DNA of 64,000 nucleotides, taken from NCBI GenBank assembly GCA_022393335.1, contig JAJEKB010017727.1, positions 40,251 through 104,250 of the forward strand. The letters run 5' to 3'. Both the position numbers and the translations under genes were made by a program. Source of the DNA: Macrotrachela quadricornifera (Eukaryota; Rotifera; Eurotatoria; Philodinida; Philodinidae). Each line of letters starts with the position of its first letter. The first letter of the stretch is position 1. The notes below the pieces were generated by a model. The model made no database searches, was not told the origin of the DNA, and saw nothing but the letters and a program-made list of their open reading frames with translations. Below, one piece after another: positions 51,401 through 62,330 of this stretch.

Positions 51401-53167
51401 TAATACAAAACAAAATCAATATATATCATCAAATAATCGTCAGCAACATAATACGCGTATATCACGAAATAATCGTTTTATAGATAATCAATCACCACAT
51501 GAAGGACGAGATACATCATCATCACAAACAATAAATGATGAATCAATACGTCATCAACGTTTAAATAGTGGTAATTATTCTCAAACACAAACTTCAAATC
51601 CAACAAGTCCATCAACAAATATTCCAGTTCGAACTATTTATCGATCAACAAATAATCGAAATTCATCATCACGTAATAATTCTATATCAGCTACATCTCC
51701 ATCACCAAATCAACAATCAGGAATAAGAAAATCATCACTTCGTAATAATGATAAATTGATTCTTTTCTTTTTTTTTATTGTAATAAAATTTTATTTTAAG
51801 ATGAACAACAATCAATTAATGATGAATCTGATCAGTTAAAACAACAAAATTTTTCGAATAATCCATTACAAGTACATTCACCACCTTCAGTACATTCAAT
51901 TCAAGATGAAAATTCAACTAGTCATGATACGATTAATACAAATCAATCAAATACAACTGGAACAACGTATAAATTTTTTTCTAAGAAAAATTTCAATTTT
52001 AAAATATTTTCTTTTAGAACACCTAATTCAACGAAATCCAATGCTATTCTAAATCCTGAAGCAGATGAATTTGTTCCTGTATTTTCAGTAAAATTCTTTT
52101 TTCGTTTTTTACTAATTATTTAATAAAAAGAAAATTCTTTTGTTATTTTTTTATTTCTAGCGTGAAAGTAGTTCTCGACCAGAATCACGTGGTGGATCAA
52201 CAACAAGTTCAATATCAATGAATGCTTATATGCCACATCCTCATCCACAAACACTTCATCTTGTACAACCACAAACTCAATCACAATCAACACCATCAAT
52301 AATTCCATCAACACATGCACAAAATGCAGCAGCTTTATATCAACAATATTATCAACCATCATTTGGTAATATGCCACAATTTATAAGTGCTACACCACAA
52401 CATATGACAGTTGGAGTTATGGGTGCACCAATAATACCATCACAATCATTAATTGGAACTGGACCTAACTCAAATAATGGAAGTTCAAGTGGAATGACAA
52501 CACCAAATAGTTCAGTTAGTGCTGGTCCAACTTATAAAACAAATGCTAATAATAATAACAATAATAATAATCAAATACATACTGCTGATAATAGTAATAC
52601 TGGAGTGAATAATATAGCACCAAAAAAAGCTGTTGTTTCAGTCCAACGTCCAGAACAATCCAATATTCCTCAACAACAACAACAACAACAACAAACACAA
52701 ATATCTGGTGCTCCACAAATGATTTATTCAACTCCATCATTTCGCTATTTTCCATCTGACTATGTCTCACAACGTATGTACAGTTAATTTTATTATTTAT
52801 TTATTTTTGCTAAATTAATTTTGTTTGTCACAATTGAATAGAAGGTGCTCCTTCATCTATGCAATTGCAATCAATTCCATTTTATTATTCATTGAATGCA
52901 CCAGGCTTAATTCAAACAGGCGCAGGTATTGGTCAACCTCAAAATATTATGATTCCATCAACTAGTTCTACAACAGGACCAACTACATCAGGTATATCTC
53001 CACTTCATTATGCAGGTGTTTATGCAGGTAAATGCAAATAAACTCAAATATTTTTTTGTTTATCATTTATTTTTAAGATCCACGCATGTACAGTTTATAT
53101 TCATCAACAGCAGCAGTTAATCCAGCAAATATCAATCCTAATTGGCAATTGGCTCGGTCACCTCCTC

Positions 53168-53198
<31 letters not shown>

Positions 53199-53584
53199 GT
53201 CAACTGATCAACAACGTGGCTATGGCAACGGACAAAATGCTGCATCTCAACAAACTTCATCCACTACTGCTTCAAATACTAATAGTCGACCAGCATCAAC
53301 TTCAGGACAAACCAGTGGTGGCCCTCCACTTGCAACACCGCATTATACATTGAATGGACCAGTACCAACTGCTTATGCTTATGGAGCACCTGCTGGATGG
53401 ATTCATGGTTCACAGCAAGTTCCATCATCTCAAACAAATATACCTCCTCAAATGAATCATGCTTATAATATAATGTTTGATCCATCGCAACAAATGCCGC
53501 CACAACAACCAGCATATGTGCATTCAAATGCATATGATACATCTGCATATTTTTCTCAACAATCGCAACAACAACAACAACACC

Positions 53585-53618
<34 letters not shown>

Positions 53619-53697
53619 GCAACAACAACAACAGCAACAACAACCATCTTCTCAACAAGGTTTAGATACAGTGCAACAGGGCAATTATAATCGTTAA
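48488..53697 (+). CDS. ATXN2: Ataxin-2 (Lsm, LsmAD, PAM2, polyQ)
   Basis: Fourteen exons (48488-48603, 48662-48710, 48775-48831, 50370-50640, 50708-50838, 50888-50970, 51023-51132, 51192-51306, 51353-51741, 51801-51966, 52018-52087, 52161-52773, 52842-53027, 53078-53697) join to 991 residues. Ataxin-2 binds RNA and poly(A)-binding protein in cytoplasmic granules and tunes translation and mRNA decay. Visible: Lsm fold (about 56-150, YDGIYRNARFIHALSS then RFHGVLETLSPNADVVL), LsmAD (about 168-275, GFDPEDMFHTNREKF and ATELAEIDKKVQEIE), Arg/Asn/Ser-rich linker, PAM2 motif LNPEADEFVPVF (about 507-518), and a Gln/Ser/Pro-rich tail with Gln runs of 9 to 20. Human ATXN2 has its polyQ at the N-terminus; here it is at the C-terminus and coded mostly by CAA. 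Intron 3 is 1.5 kb and contains an insertion. Confidence 0.94.
48832..50369 (+). other. Long Ataxin-2 intron 3 (1.54 kb)
   Basis: Splits the Lsm domain. All other introns in the gene are about 50-70 bp. It contains the retroelement-like tail listed at 49650-50133. Open frames of 89 and 170 codons on opposite strands show no known domain. Confidence 0.6.
49650..50133 (+). mobile_element. Possible 5'-truncated non-LTR retrotransposon tail
   Basis: This part of the intron is GC-richer than its surroundings. It ends in AACGAACAGACAAACAG followed by a TATATATATA-GATT tract. Closely similar endings (AACGAACA-type runs, then TATATATAGATT) are common at 3' ends of RTE-like non-LTR elements in other animals, as I recall them. 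No reverse transcriptase motif is present, and the left boundary is unclear. Confidence 0.35.
53555..53643 (+). repeat. CAA/CAG tract coding polyglutamine
   Basis: Encodes Gln2-Ser-Gln5-His-Gln20 near the Ataxin-2 C-terminus. Within the 20-Gln run only two codons are CAG; the rest are CAA. Shorter runs lie at 52673-52699 and 53167-53199. The antisense frame at 53279-53647 is a shadow of this tract. Confidence 0.9.
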
Positions 53698-54240
53698 ATA
53701 TATTTTCTTTTTCTTTCTCTCTATAAAAAAATATATATGCATGAATGTATCTTCATTCTCTCATTCGGACTTTACTTCTATCTCGTGTTGTATGATATAT
53801 ATTTTTATATATATCTCTATTGAAACATCAAACTTTCTTCATCATTATTATGCTTTGTTTATTGGTCTATTTGTCTTATCTTCTACTTTGGATCTTTTTT
53901 TTTTGTCATACATATGTTCAAGTCAAGTTACCGTTCTTTTTCTCTTTTTACTCATACAGCAACAAAAACGTATATCTAAGCTGACAATTAATGATAAAAA
54001 GTGGCAAAGTTTAATAAATTATTGCTCCTGTTCAACGGGTTTTTAGACACTATTAATTAATTAATTCTTCAGATGATTTAAACAGAAAAAAAAAAGACTT
54101 CATTCATATTTTTTATTCTGATTTTTCATTTAAAGGAGTTAGATTTATTAATTCATAATAAATTCTTAAAAATTTTAATCGAGAAGAAAATAAAGTACAA
54201 ATATTTCTTCGAATAATTACACAAAAATAAATATTTAATT
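53698..54240. other. Convergent intergenic region, Ataxin-2 and hexokinase 3' ends
   Basis: Both flanking genes end here. AT-rich 3' untranslated sequence is expected. The plus frame at 53741-54046 has no recognisable features. Confidence 0.5.
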
Positions 54241-56916
54241 TTAAGTAATTTGCGCATGTTGTTGATAAAATGCTGATTTTTGAATTTCACCTTTGTGAAG
54301 AGCTTGACGAGCATCATTTGCTGTTATAGCACATATAGCTGCACCAATTCCTGAACCTAAATAAAATAAATACTAATATATATTTTCAAAAAATATATTT
54401 CTTATATACCATCAGCACTAATACGTAATTCATAATTAAGTAAAACAGGTGCAAGAATTTTTAAATGACGTTGAATAATCATATTAAAACGAGGATGAAA
54501 ACGATAAAGACTACCATCAATACCAATACAAATTTTATTTATTTTAATTGTTCTATTTTCATGTAATCGTTTCATTAAAACAGCAATTGCTGCAGCAGTA
54601 AGCATAGCTGCTCGTCTAAAATAAATTTCAAAGAAAATTTTTAATATAAATATATATTTTTTTTCGTATTTCTTACCTTGAAATTAATCGACATATATAT
54701 GATATAATAGCACAATCAGTATTTGTTGCATACTCTAAACCTAATTTTTTTAAAACATTTCGTGTATTAGCAAATGTACGACCAGTATCAAGTTCAATTT
54801 CTGATATATGATTTGTTTGTAACATATATAATGAATGAAATGGTGCATAATACTGATAAGAGTGTTTATGATCACGCTGAGTTTTTAAAATAATACCTTG
54901 ATTAATAAGTGTAGCTAAAACTTCAGCAGCTAAACGACCCATATACATTCCTGAAATAAGTTTTTCAAATATATGTATCCCTGGATTATTTGACATTTTA
55001 TCAATTTCACGATCAAAATCTGTAATTAACATATCAAGACAACCACCTTCACCTAATTATAAATATTTACTGAATAATCAATAATATAATTATAATGAAT
55101 TATCAAAAAAATTTTTGACAAAATGTTTATAATTTCTTTATCTCTTTGCATATATATGAGAAAGTTTATAAAACTATAGATTCAAATCAAAATTTTGTAC
55201 TATTACTGAATATAATCTTCGAAAGCATTGAAAAAAAACATATTTGACTGAAAAAATATTTAGATACATTTAACTATTTTCAAAATTATGATCTAGAAAT
55301 AAAAATGGAAATTTTTGTTTACACATCAGTTTGTTGTATAAAATCTACTCTACAAAATGTACTATTTTAGTTTTCCTTTTCTTTCGATAAGTTTTTATCA
55401 TTGATCACTATTTTTAAAAGATTTATCTTTTCGATCAAACAGCATTTTGAACAAAAAAAAAATTTTGATGAAATAATTATAGCATTACTTGGATAAACAC
55501 CCGAGCTTAGTTTGATATAACATATTATAAAAAAATATTTGTTCTATTAGATCATCAAGATCAACAATTCTCAACATATTTGCATAGAGACATAAGACAG
55601 CTAACAAAAATGTTCTATTAATATTCAAATATTTCTTCAATTCTTTCAAAGATATATTCACCACTCAGAAGTAAAATCTATCACAAATTATTTAAAAATT
55701 TCTCAAATATCTGCAAGCTGATATAGAATGCACAAACATTTTGTCAAAAAATTATTATAATACTCTATTCTAAAAATACCAAGTGCACCCCATTCAGTAT
55801 TAACAATCATTTCTGTTGCTTCTGATGGTAAAATTGATCGATCAGGTATCGTATGAATTTTATTAATATCTTCAAAATAACAAGCATTTGTACCTGTGCC
55901 TAATTATGAAATCAGAAATATGTTACATGTTGTATTAATAGAGAAAATTTTTTTTTTTACCAAGTATTACACCAACTCGACAAGTATTTTCATGATATGC
56001 TAAATAAAATACATGAATTTTATTCATATGTAAAATAAAATACTAAAAAATATAACTTACCACAAGCCATTAATGTACCAACTGTATCATTAATTAATGC
56101 AGTTATTTTAACTTTTAATTGTTTTTGATAAATAATTTTTTGAAGTTTTTCTACAACATCTTGTCCAATTAAATCTGATAAAATCCATCCTTTTGATGGT
56201 GTTAAAAATTTTCCTTTATTTAATGCTATTTGTTCACAAGCAAAACTAAATGTAAAACCAAGTACATATTCTTGATTTAAATCAAGTTTATTTGTTATCA
56301 TAAATTGTTTTAATACATCAACAATAAATTCAAATAAATCATTTGCAAGAACTTTTTTTGAATCTGGTACAATATGTGCTTCTGAAATAACTTGAGGTTC
56401 AGTATTTGGATTAAGTTTAACTAATAATGTTCGAAAATTAGTACCACCAAGATCAAGTGCTAATATTTCACCTTGTTCACTTTTCGTTGGTAAATTTGTT
56501 ACATATGTTGGTATCATTTTTAAATCACTATTCATCTTTGTATTTGGATCAAGACCCATTTGACAATGCTTTTCCATTATTGTCATAACATGAGCGAGCG
56601 TTTCAACTGTTATATGAAATGGACTAGTTATACGCATTAATTCTTTATAATCTTCTGATGGTATGACATTTTCATTTGTATGAAGAATTGAAGTTATATT
56701 TTCTTCTAATGGATCATGAAGTAGACCATCAAAATTTGAATCACGTGTGACAATTTTTTTGCCAGCTTGAGATACAAAACGAGTACTTTTATTATTACTA
56801 TCTATTATTGTTCTAGAAGATGAATATTCAAATGAAGATTCTGAAGATCGTTGACAAAAATTATTCCAACAATGTCGAAACCAATTAGAAATTCTATTAT
56901 CATCCTCTTTCGACAT
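54241..56916 (-). CDS. HK: Hexokinase
   Basis: Six exons (56916-56061, 55999-55961, 55899-55780, 55052-54677, 54615-54410, 54356-54241) join to 570 residues. It phosphorylates glucose and other hexoses with ATP in the cytosol, the first step of glycolysis. A single hexokinase unit is present with an N-terminal extension of about 80 mostly polar residues that lacks a hydrophobic mitochondrial anchor. Visible blocks: phosphate-1 loop LALDLGGTNFR (152-162), sugar-binding FTFSFACEQ (221-229), TPSKGW with the conserved Lys-Gly (239-244), INDTVGTLMACG with catalytic Asp277, VGVILGTGTNACYFE, EWGALG, SGMYMGRL, and the C-terminal adenosine loop GIDGSLYRFHPRF. The EWGALG block is split by a 727-bp intron. 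The single-unit size matches invertebrate hexokinases rather than the duplicated 100-kDa vertebrate form. Confidence 0.94.
55053..55779 (-). other. Long hexokinase intron 3 (0.73 kb)
   Basis: AT-rich and non-coding. The other introns of this gene are about 50-60 bp. No repeat structure recognised. Confidence 0.5.
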
Positions 56917-57217
56917 TTTATATACAAAATAAAAATAAAAATAATGTGTATTCTAATAACGCGCATTTATTTAAAGAAATGTTTAATTTTAAAAAAAAAG
57001 TTTTGATATTAATATTTCTTTTAATCAATTAAATTATGCTACTTAATTATTATATGAATGTATTTAAATATTTATATAAAATCTTTGATACAAATTATGT
57101 TTTTCATATGTATTTTTTCAAAAATAATAGAGCATGAATATTTATTATCAAAATTATACTATTACAATAGTATTAAAGTTTATTTTACTATTGTTCTTCA
57201 CATTTATTTATTCCTGT
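56917..57217. other. Short intergenic region upstream of hexokinase
   Basis: Only about 300 bp separates the hexokinase start from the end of the YcaC-like gene on the same strand. It must hold the hexokinase promoter. A minus-strand AATAAA (57203-57208) lies about 10 bp past the YcaC-like stop. Confidence 0.5.
57203..57208 (-). terminator. Poly(A) signal of the YcaC-like gene
   Basis: AATAAA on the minus strand about ten bases past the stop codon, consistent with expression as a eukaryotic transcript despite the bacterial origin of the coding sequence. Confidence 0.5.
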
Positions 57218-57844
57218 TTATAAACGTGGACTAACAGAATCGAAACTTTGTATCAAATTTGCATATACAGGTAAATGATTACCAAGTACTTTACCAAAAC
57301 CTGCAACATCATTACGCCAATCTCGTTGTAATTCACATCCAACGGCAAACCAATTAATTAATTGTGCACCAGCTTGTTGCATTCTTAGCCATGCCGCATC
57401 ACGTACAACAGGATTAAATGTACCACTGCAATCCGTAACAACAAATACTTCAAACCCTTCTTCTAATGCTGATAATGTTGGAAATGCAACACATACATCA
57501 GTAACAACACCAGCTATAATTAATTGTTTACGACCAGTAGCTTTGACAGCCTTGACAAAATCTTCATTATCCCATGCATTAATTTGTCCTGGTCGTGCAA
57601 AATAAGGTGCATCTGGAAACGCTGCTTTGATTTCTGGTACCATAGGACCATTGGGACCTTGTTCAAAACTCGTTGTAAGTATGACGGGTAGTTTAAAAAA
57701 TTTTGCAATATCAGCTAATGCCAAAACATTATTTTTGAAATCATCAGGACTAAAATCACGTACTAATGATAAAAGACCAGCTTGATGATCGATGAAGAGT
57801 ACAGCAGCCTTATCTTTATCTAATCGATTGTATTTGCAAGGCAT
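57218..57844 (-). CDS. YcaC-type isochorismatase-family hydrolase, probably of bacterial origin
   Basis: A single 208-codon frame without introns. It matches the bacterial YcaC family over its full length: AAVLFIDHQAGLLSLVRD near the start, ILTTSFEQGPNGPMVPE, ARPGQINAWDNEDFVKAVKA, and LIIAGVVTDVCVAFPTLSA. The nucleophile Cys118 and Asp19 stand at the positions known for E. coli YcaC. The third active-site position (84) is Arg here. The enzymes are cysteine hydrolases of the isochorismatase fold; the physiological substrate of YcaC is not established. The coding sequence is GC-richer than neighbouring exons and lies between eukaryotic genes, with its own poly(A) signal. Horizontal transfer from bacteria followed by establishment in the host is the most likely history. 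Vertical descent of a rare animal isochorismatase-domain gene is less likely because those are much more diverged from YcaC. Confidence 0.92.
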   Translation of the reverse strand: MPCKYNRLDKDKAAVLFIDHQAGLLSLVRDFSPDDFKNNVLALADIAKFFKLPVILTTSFEQGPNGPMVPEIKAAFPDAPYFARPGQINAWDNEDFVKAVKATGRKQLIIAGVVTDVCVAFPTLSALEEGFEVFVVTDCSGTFNPVVRDAAWLRMQQAGAQLINWFAVGCELQRDWRNDVAGFGKVLGNHLPVYANLIQSFDSVSPRL

Positions 57845-57914
57845 ATTATTTTGTTATTGAAAGTGATCTTCTTGCTTGTTGTACTAATTTTAAAGTTGAA
57901 CAGGGAAGAAATGT

Positions 57915-58178
57915 ATGAAATCGTTCTTCTCAAATGTATTATATATAGGTAATTCCTGGATATGCACCAATGATTTTTGCTTTGTAATATATCTTCTATT
58001 TTTCATAAAAAATAATGACGATGCAAAAAATACAATATAGGAGAACAGAACAAAAGTACATTAAATCGTTCTACTCAAAGGTACACGGTATAAACAATTC
58101 AAAGTTATGCATCGATATTATTTGCTTTCTAATAATCTTCATATTCTTAATCAAAACAACAATGACAATGCAAAAAAA
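57915..58178. repeat. Diverged tandem duplication, period about 147 bp
   Basis: Two copies align: ATCGTTCTTCTCAAA near 57920 with ATCGTTCTACTCAAA near 58065, and AATGACGATGCAAAAAA near 58013 with AATGACAATGCAAAAAA near 58160. No coding function is apparent. Confidence 0.6.
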
Positions 58179-59163
58179 ACAGCTTCAAGTGTACAATTAG
58201 TATGTTGACATATATTATGAATAAACAGCATATGACGTTGATTTGTTCAATTTTTGATAGTATTAGATAAGAAATGCAGTAGCAGAAGACGAAAACAAAA
58301 TAATAACGAGAGTTAACAGGTAAGAGCAAGAAAGCGTGACAAAGACTAGTGTCAAGAACAAGAAAAATAAATAATAATTGTACTAATGTTATTAGATAGC
58401 AGGAGATTGTGAATATACAATTAGAATATGATATAAACAGTAGTCTTCTGAATTCTTAAAAGAAGATGAAGAACAATTAATACAAACACACAATTCATCA
58501 GTGTGACAAACAGTAGAAAAAAATTTCAACCTTTTATGTTCATCAAAAGACAATATATCTCTTTATCTACTCATTCACTTATATTAACTGATAAATCTAT
58601 TTAAATTCTCAATGATTTTTATTATAAAGCTTGAAGTATAAAATCTTCTATAACTCTGAGGATACAGAAAGGAATGAAATTATATGAGTTAAATAATGCT
58701 CTATAAGTTGCGATCTAATTTTTATTTTCTATTTTATTTCTTTTAGAAAGTCTAAAGAAATTTTCTTTTTTTATTCAGTTTTTAACTGACATAAATTGTT
58801 TGTTTGTTCAGAAAAAAAACAAAAAAAAGTGATTTTTTTACCAAAGTCGTCAGAAAACTACGGTTCAGATTCGGCTAAACTGCATATAATTAAATTTAAA
58901 CATTTGAGGTTTGTATAATTTGTAAATCTATATTTATTAGTTTGAATATACACCTGATGATTGAAAATTCACTGTCTTTAGACTCACAATCTAGTGCATA
59001 TACGAATATTAGTATGAAACATTCAAGAGAAATGTTACATAAAAATAATATGATTGGTTAGTAGCGTTTGATATGATTAGAAATTTTGTTCGATATACGT
59101 CCTGCTGTTTTATTTACAATATTCGTGACATACAAATACGTCTAGATGCGGTTATCAAACACA

Positions 59164-59236
59164 TGTGCTACTAGCTTATTAGGAAAGAATTTTATCCGCT
59201 AGGTCACGAATTGAAATCGTGAAATTGTTCTAGCAC
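59164..59236 (+). other. tRNA-like remnant or tRNA-derived SINE fragment
   Basis: GTGCTA and TAGCAC pair as a 6-bp outer stem. CTT-ATTAGGA-AAG resembles a D arm. CACGA-ATTGAAA-TCGTG is a perfect 5-bp stem with a 7-base loop placed like a T arm. An A-box-like TAGCTTATTAGG is one base off consensus. Against a working tRNA: no good anticodon stem, and eight extra bases between the T arm and the outer stem. Confidence 0.25.
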
Positions 59237-60032
59237 TCTATGGCTGCTGTATTCATAGTGTATTCTCTTTCATTGTCCCATGTACGAAAAGCATACACCA
59301 CAGAGTACAGAACATGCGGACTAACTATTATTAAAAGACCGTTGACAGAAAATCTTCTCTTTGTCTAAATGCTCTAGATTTTTCTTTGCTCGCTTCCTAA
59401 ACATTGCAATCAAAACGACCTTAACGAAAATTCTTTATTTGTGCATCTCATAGTTTTCGAGATCATTCAAGATATGTGTCTTGATAGCTATATGTCTCAC
59501 GTATTATTGATTGTTCTGGAGAGTATCATACGAAAACAAACTACTAATGTTTTCGTAGCACATTAGCATAATGTTTTTCAAAAAATAAATAAGCATCATA
59601 TTTAAAGACTTCTTATAAAAGTCTGGATTTTTGAGAGAAAAAGTCGGGACCCAAACGGTTAATCAATATTATAAATGAATGATACTCATGAATGGCATCA
59701 AGTATTGGTTGTTACAAAATTCTTCTTTAAACTCAATTGTTGTATAATACGGGGATCTAATGTAATCTTTCGAAAACTAATTACATTATAGTTAAAATTA
59801 TCTGTAATCTGATGCTTGATGGCTGGATTCCGATCCATGTAGATGATGAAACAGACTTTAAAAATGATATCGTGTTAAATTTAATGATTAAAACATATCT
59901 TATAATTCTGCACATCCAATAAAATTGATTTGAATCAAAACCATGTAATTATATGTATAAGAATATCCATTTTAATTAATAAAATTGAATTACACTAATT
60001 TTCATCTGTATTTCATCATTTTATTTTTAATA

Positions 60033-61453
60033 TAAGGTGCCGGTAATGCAAAATTGGAGTGGAATTTTTTTCTCGTTCATTTATATATGGTTTGATAGAG
60101 CTTGAAAAGCTGATCACGAATATATATTTTTTATTTCGATTCGGCCTCTCTTTGGTCGAAGAAAGTTTAAAAAACCAGATACGACTGAAAAATAGCATTT
60201 TTGCGTTGAATTTACTTTTTCTATAGAAATTGTCAAATATTTATTCCAGCTATTTTTTGAACTTTTTGAAAATACTATATTCTGAATCAGCATGAAAAAC
60301 TAAGTACCAAAATGTTACTTGATTAGATGTAGAGCTAGCAAGGCTAAAAAAATCCTATCAAATATAAATAGGCCCAAAAGGCTAAAAGTATGTATCAGTG
60401 ACCATTCTTGTAAACCTATCTAGTTTTTTGTAATAAGAGATAAAAGCGACTGTCCCATCGCATTAGAATCGCCTGAACATGGGCTACAAAAGTTATCATT
60501 TTGTTTTTTAAGATTTTACTTTGTTGTTCAGAAAATTGAGCTTTTTCCTCATTTGATGGTAAAATCAGATAAAAGACTGAAAAACAAGCTCGTATTTGGT
60601 TATTTTTATTACCATGGCTCAGTTATAAAGTGAAATAAATGGCATATTCGGAATCAGCGTCAAAAGTTGCATCAAATGATATATGTTTTAAGAAATTTTT
60701 TTTTCTATGAGAAATGGACCTCTAGGGGTCCACGGACAAAATTTTAGAAAAATAGCCCTGAGGGGGACTACAGGTCAGTTTTTCATAGAAAAAAAAATTT
60801 CTTAAAACATATATCATTTGATGCAACTTTTGCCGCTGATTCCGAATATGCCATTTATTTCACTTTATAACTGAGCCATGGTAATAAAAATGACCAAATA
60901 CGAGCTTGTTTTTCAGTCTTTTATCTGATTTTACCATCAAATGAGGAAAAAGCTCAATTTTCTGAACAACAAAGAAAAATCTTAAAAAACAAAATGATAA
61001 CTTTTGTAGATCATGTTCAGGCGATTCTAATGCCATAGGACAGTTGCTTCTATCTCTTGTTACAAAAAACTAGATAGGTTTACAAGATTAGTCACAGATA
61101 CGTACTTTTGAGCATGTGGAGATATCTATATTGGGCAGAGTTTTTTAAACTTTAGATCTATTTAAATGACATTTTCTTACTCAGTTTTTCACGCTGATTC
61201 AAAATATAATATTTTTAAAAAGTTTAAGACAAAATATGTCCTCAAAATTTCGTCATTTGTATAAAAAAAATCCGATATAACTGTATATATGACATTTTTA
61301 GTCATTCGACTTGTTTAGTGTTTTTCTCAGCCAAACAGCGGTCAAATTAAAATAAAATATACATATTCGTGATCAACTTTTCAAGCTCTATCACATCATA
61401 TACATATGAACGAGAAAAAAATTCCACTCCAGTTTTGCATTACCGGAACCTTA
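60033..61453. mobile_element. 1.42-kb palindromic element flanked by TA
   Basis: The left arm (60035 to about 60710) and right arm (about 60770 to 61451) are inverted copies of one another over nearly their full length, around a spacer of about 60 bp. The tips read AGGTGCCGGTAATGCAAAA and, inverted, AGGTTCCGGTAATGCAAAA. Each tip is flanked by TA (60033-60034, 61452-61453). TA target sites are typical of the Tc1/mariner group. There is no coding capacity. The arms are far more similar than those of the fold-back at 28751, so this copy is younger. Confidence 0.88.
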
Positions 61454-61599
61454 ATTTTTTGAGTTGTGACTCGCTGATGAGTGAAAATATCCTTAGAGCG
61501 GATTGTCCTGAATGAGGATCAGGATGAACAAATACAGACATGTAGTGCATCGATCCAGGTGCGTGTATATAACATAACATATATATATATATATCGACT

Positions 61600-62330
61600 A
61601 CAAATTAAATGGTCAGTATTTTATCTAAACGATCAGTATAAAATTTAATGTTCAATAAATATCACATCTGCTGAATAAATTAATAATTTGAGGGTGTGGG
61701 ATTGCGTACAGAGTCTGGAGTGTGGGACTACAAATGCTGCTCAAAGGAAATTAGGATTCAGTAGTTGTAAAAAGTGGGAACTGAAAATCAAGTTGCCATT
61801 GAAACAGTGAAAAAAACATAGTGGTTGTGTTAAAAGAACCAGAAATGTTAAATTTTCATATCTATCCAAAAATTTTTTAATCTATGTCGAGACTTCTATA
61901 TTTTTTCATTTTTGAGATAAAAAATTTCAGTCTATATGGGGAATATTGTTTTCGTTAATGCCGAAGTATGTGGCGTCTTTAGTCTTAACAACTCAACAAT
62001 GAAAGCTTCTCAAAATATATTTAAAACTTTCATATATATATCTAATGGCTATCGGTTTCGATTCCACATGATCTTTTGAGAACCGAATCAGAATCGATTT
62101 TTTTCTCAGTTTTAGTAATCAAAACTGCAACTTGGTGTGTGATTCCAGGCAATTTTCGTGACTGATAAGCTGTACAACATCTTTGTAAATTAATTTTTAG
62201 GTTTTTCAAACTGATTACCGACGAAAAACCAACGTTTTACTGATCAGAACATTAATTCTTACTGATCAAAAAAAATTATTTTTCACTAATCAAAAAGCTA
62301 TTTTTTTACTGATCAAAAAATACCGAACAT
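61600..62330. repeat. Scattered copies of an ACTGATCA-type motif
   Basis: TTTTACTGATCA or close variants occur at about 62237, 62257, 62280 and 62306. GGTCAGTATTTTA and GATCAGTATAAAA occur at about 61611 and 61630. The motif with its flanking A and T runs is near-palindromic. Confidence 0.5.

Larger units (their letters stand above)
57845..60034. other. Gene-free stretch
   Basis: No exon supported on either strand. It contains a diverged tandem duplication (57915-58178) and a tRNA-like remnant (59164-59236). Confidence 0.4.

Noticed and set aside
53279..53647. 122-codon minus-strand frame rich in valine
   Set aside because: It is the antisense reading of the CAA/CAG polyglutamine tract.
61474..61490. 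CTGATGAG-x-GAAA, resembling a hammerhead ribozyme core
   Set aside because: Only two bases separate the two core boxes, so stem II cannot form, and no matching stems I and III with a cleavage triplet were found.
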